From Ophiosphaerella korrae (lineage: Eukaryota > Ascomycota > Dothideomycetes > Pleosporales > Phaeosphaeriaceae), in contig JALNQF010000013.1 in the NCBI GenBank assembly GCA_028456385.1, positions 62,001-126,000 on the forward strand: a stretch of DNA of 64,000 nt. Direction: 5' to 3'. The translations under genes were made by a program, and so were the position numbers. Within the stretch, counting starts at the first letter, position 1; every line of letters starts with the position of its first letter. Positions 63,803 to 64,000 of the stretch are shown here, one piece after another. The notes under the pieces are model-generated. The model searched no databases and had not been told where the DNA came from. It saw only the letters and a list, made by a program, of their open reading frames with translations.

Positions 63803-64000
63803 TTAGGTCAGGAAGCCTAGGAAATTATAATTACCAATATTGAGTTGAAATTTTGAAGCCGACTCTAGCGTCTTGAATATTGTCTGTGACAAGGACTTTT
63901 GGTAATCAGCAAATATGATTGCTTTGCCTTTCTCCCACTGCGAGCATAGACGGTTGATTAAGTGCTGCTTGTAGTCTTCCCCCTTTATGATGCTTTGGAA
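63803..64000 (-). CDS. Partial CDS at the right edge, unknown (helicase-like?)
   Basis: The open minus-strand frame enters from beyond 64000 and ends with TAA at 63803. EDYKQHLINRLCSQWEKGKA and IIFADYQKSLSQTIFKTL look like the start of a helicase C-terminal (GKAIIF-type) domain. Only 65 residues are visible, so the family is a guess. Confidence 0.4.
   Translation of the reverse strand, partial: FQSIIKGEDYKQHLINRLCSQWEKGKAIIFADYQKSLSQTIFKTLESASKFQLNIGNYNFLGFLT

Overview
The window is from a filamentous ascomycete (Pezizomycotina). Genes carry short GT-AG introns of about 50-100 nt. Transposon relics show repeat-induced point mutation (RIP): CpA to TpA changes, Trp TGG codons turned into TAG, and strongly A+T-rich copies. 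The species cannot be named from the sequence alone. I see no rRNA, tRNA or CRISPR.

Region 1 (about 1.4-32.6 kb) is a large catabolic gene cluster. In order: P450 (-), truncated quinone-oxidoreductase-like gene (-), HglS/DUF1338 2-oxoadipate dioxygenase/decarboxylase (+), 3-hydroxyanthranilate 3,4-dioxygenase (-), ACMS decarboxylase (+), arylamine N-acyltransferase (-), 2-aminomuconic semialdehyde dehydrogenase (+), amidase (-), PPC/DUF296 protein (+), MFS transporter (-), HXXXD acyltransferase pseudogene (+), BBE-like FAD oxidase (-), alpha/beta hydrolase (+), SDR (-), RidA-type 2-aminomuconate deaminase (+). Together they suggest a route from an N-acylated or amidated aromatic amine through 3-hydroxyanthranilate, ACMS, 2-aminomuconic semialdehyde, 2-aminomuconate, an oxo-hexenedioate and 2-oxoadipate to D-2-hydroxyglutarate. 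The cluster is built of seven head-to-head pairs. Most of the shared promoters are rich in CGG/CCG triplets, and two hold tandem repeats. Transposon relics (hAT at 14-16 kb, a Ty3 reverse transcriptase scrap at 30.4 kb) lie only in the tail-to-tail gaps.

Region 2 (32.6-43.1 kb) is a transposon zone. An F-box gene is split by a 4.36-kb RIP-mutated hAT element (34383-38741) with an 8-bp target duplication, and that element carries a nested 1.35-kb Tc1/mariner copy. Around it lie a hAT C-terminal relic, a broken hypothetical gene, pogo/Fot fragments and a 17-bp minisatellite.

Region 3 (43.2-64 kb) holds small accessory genes mixed with mobile-element debris: a four-TM protein, a nucleoside 2-deoxyribosyltransferase-like protein, a sirtuin continuing in frame into a tandem zinc/RING region past one TAA, a second RING-like protein, F-box-like and disordered proteins, a 47-residue zinc-ribbon protein, an APH-like kinase, a secreted histidine-brace (LPMO-like) protein and an Rds1-like ferritin-fold protein. 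Most of these genes have, within about 200 bp upstream of the start, one or more copies of an unusual bipartite motif of the form GG(G)NCC-N5-7-GGGNCC. This may mark an undescribed regulon.

Exon borders were worked out by hand from reading frame, splice-site consensus and conserved family motifs. Multi-exon models given with exon lists close in frame.
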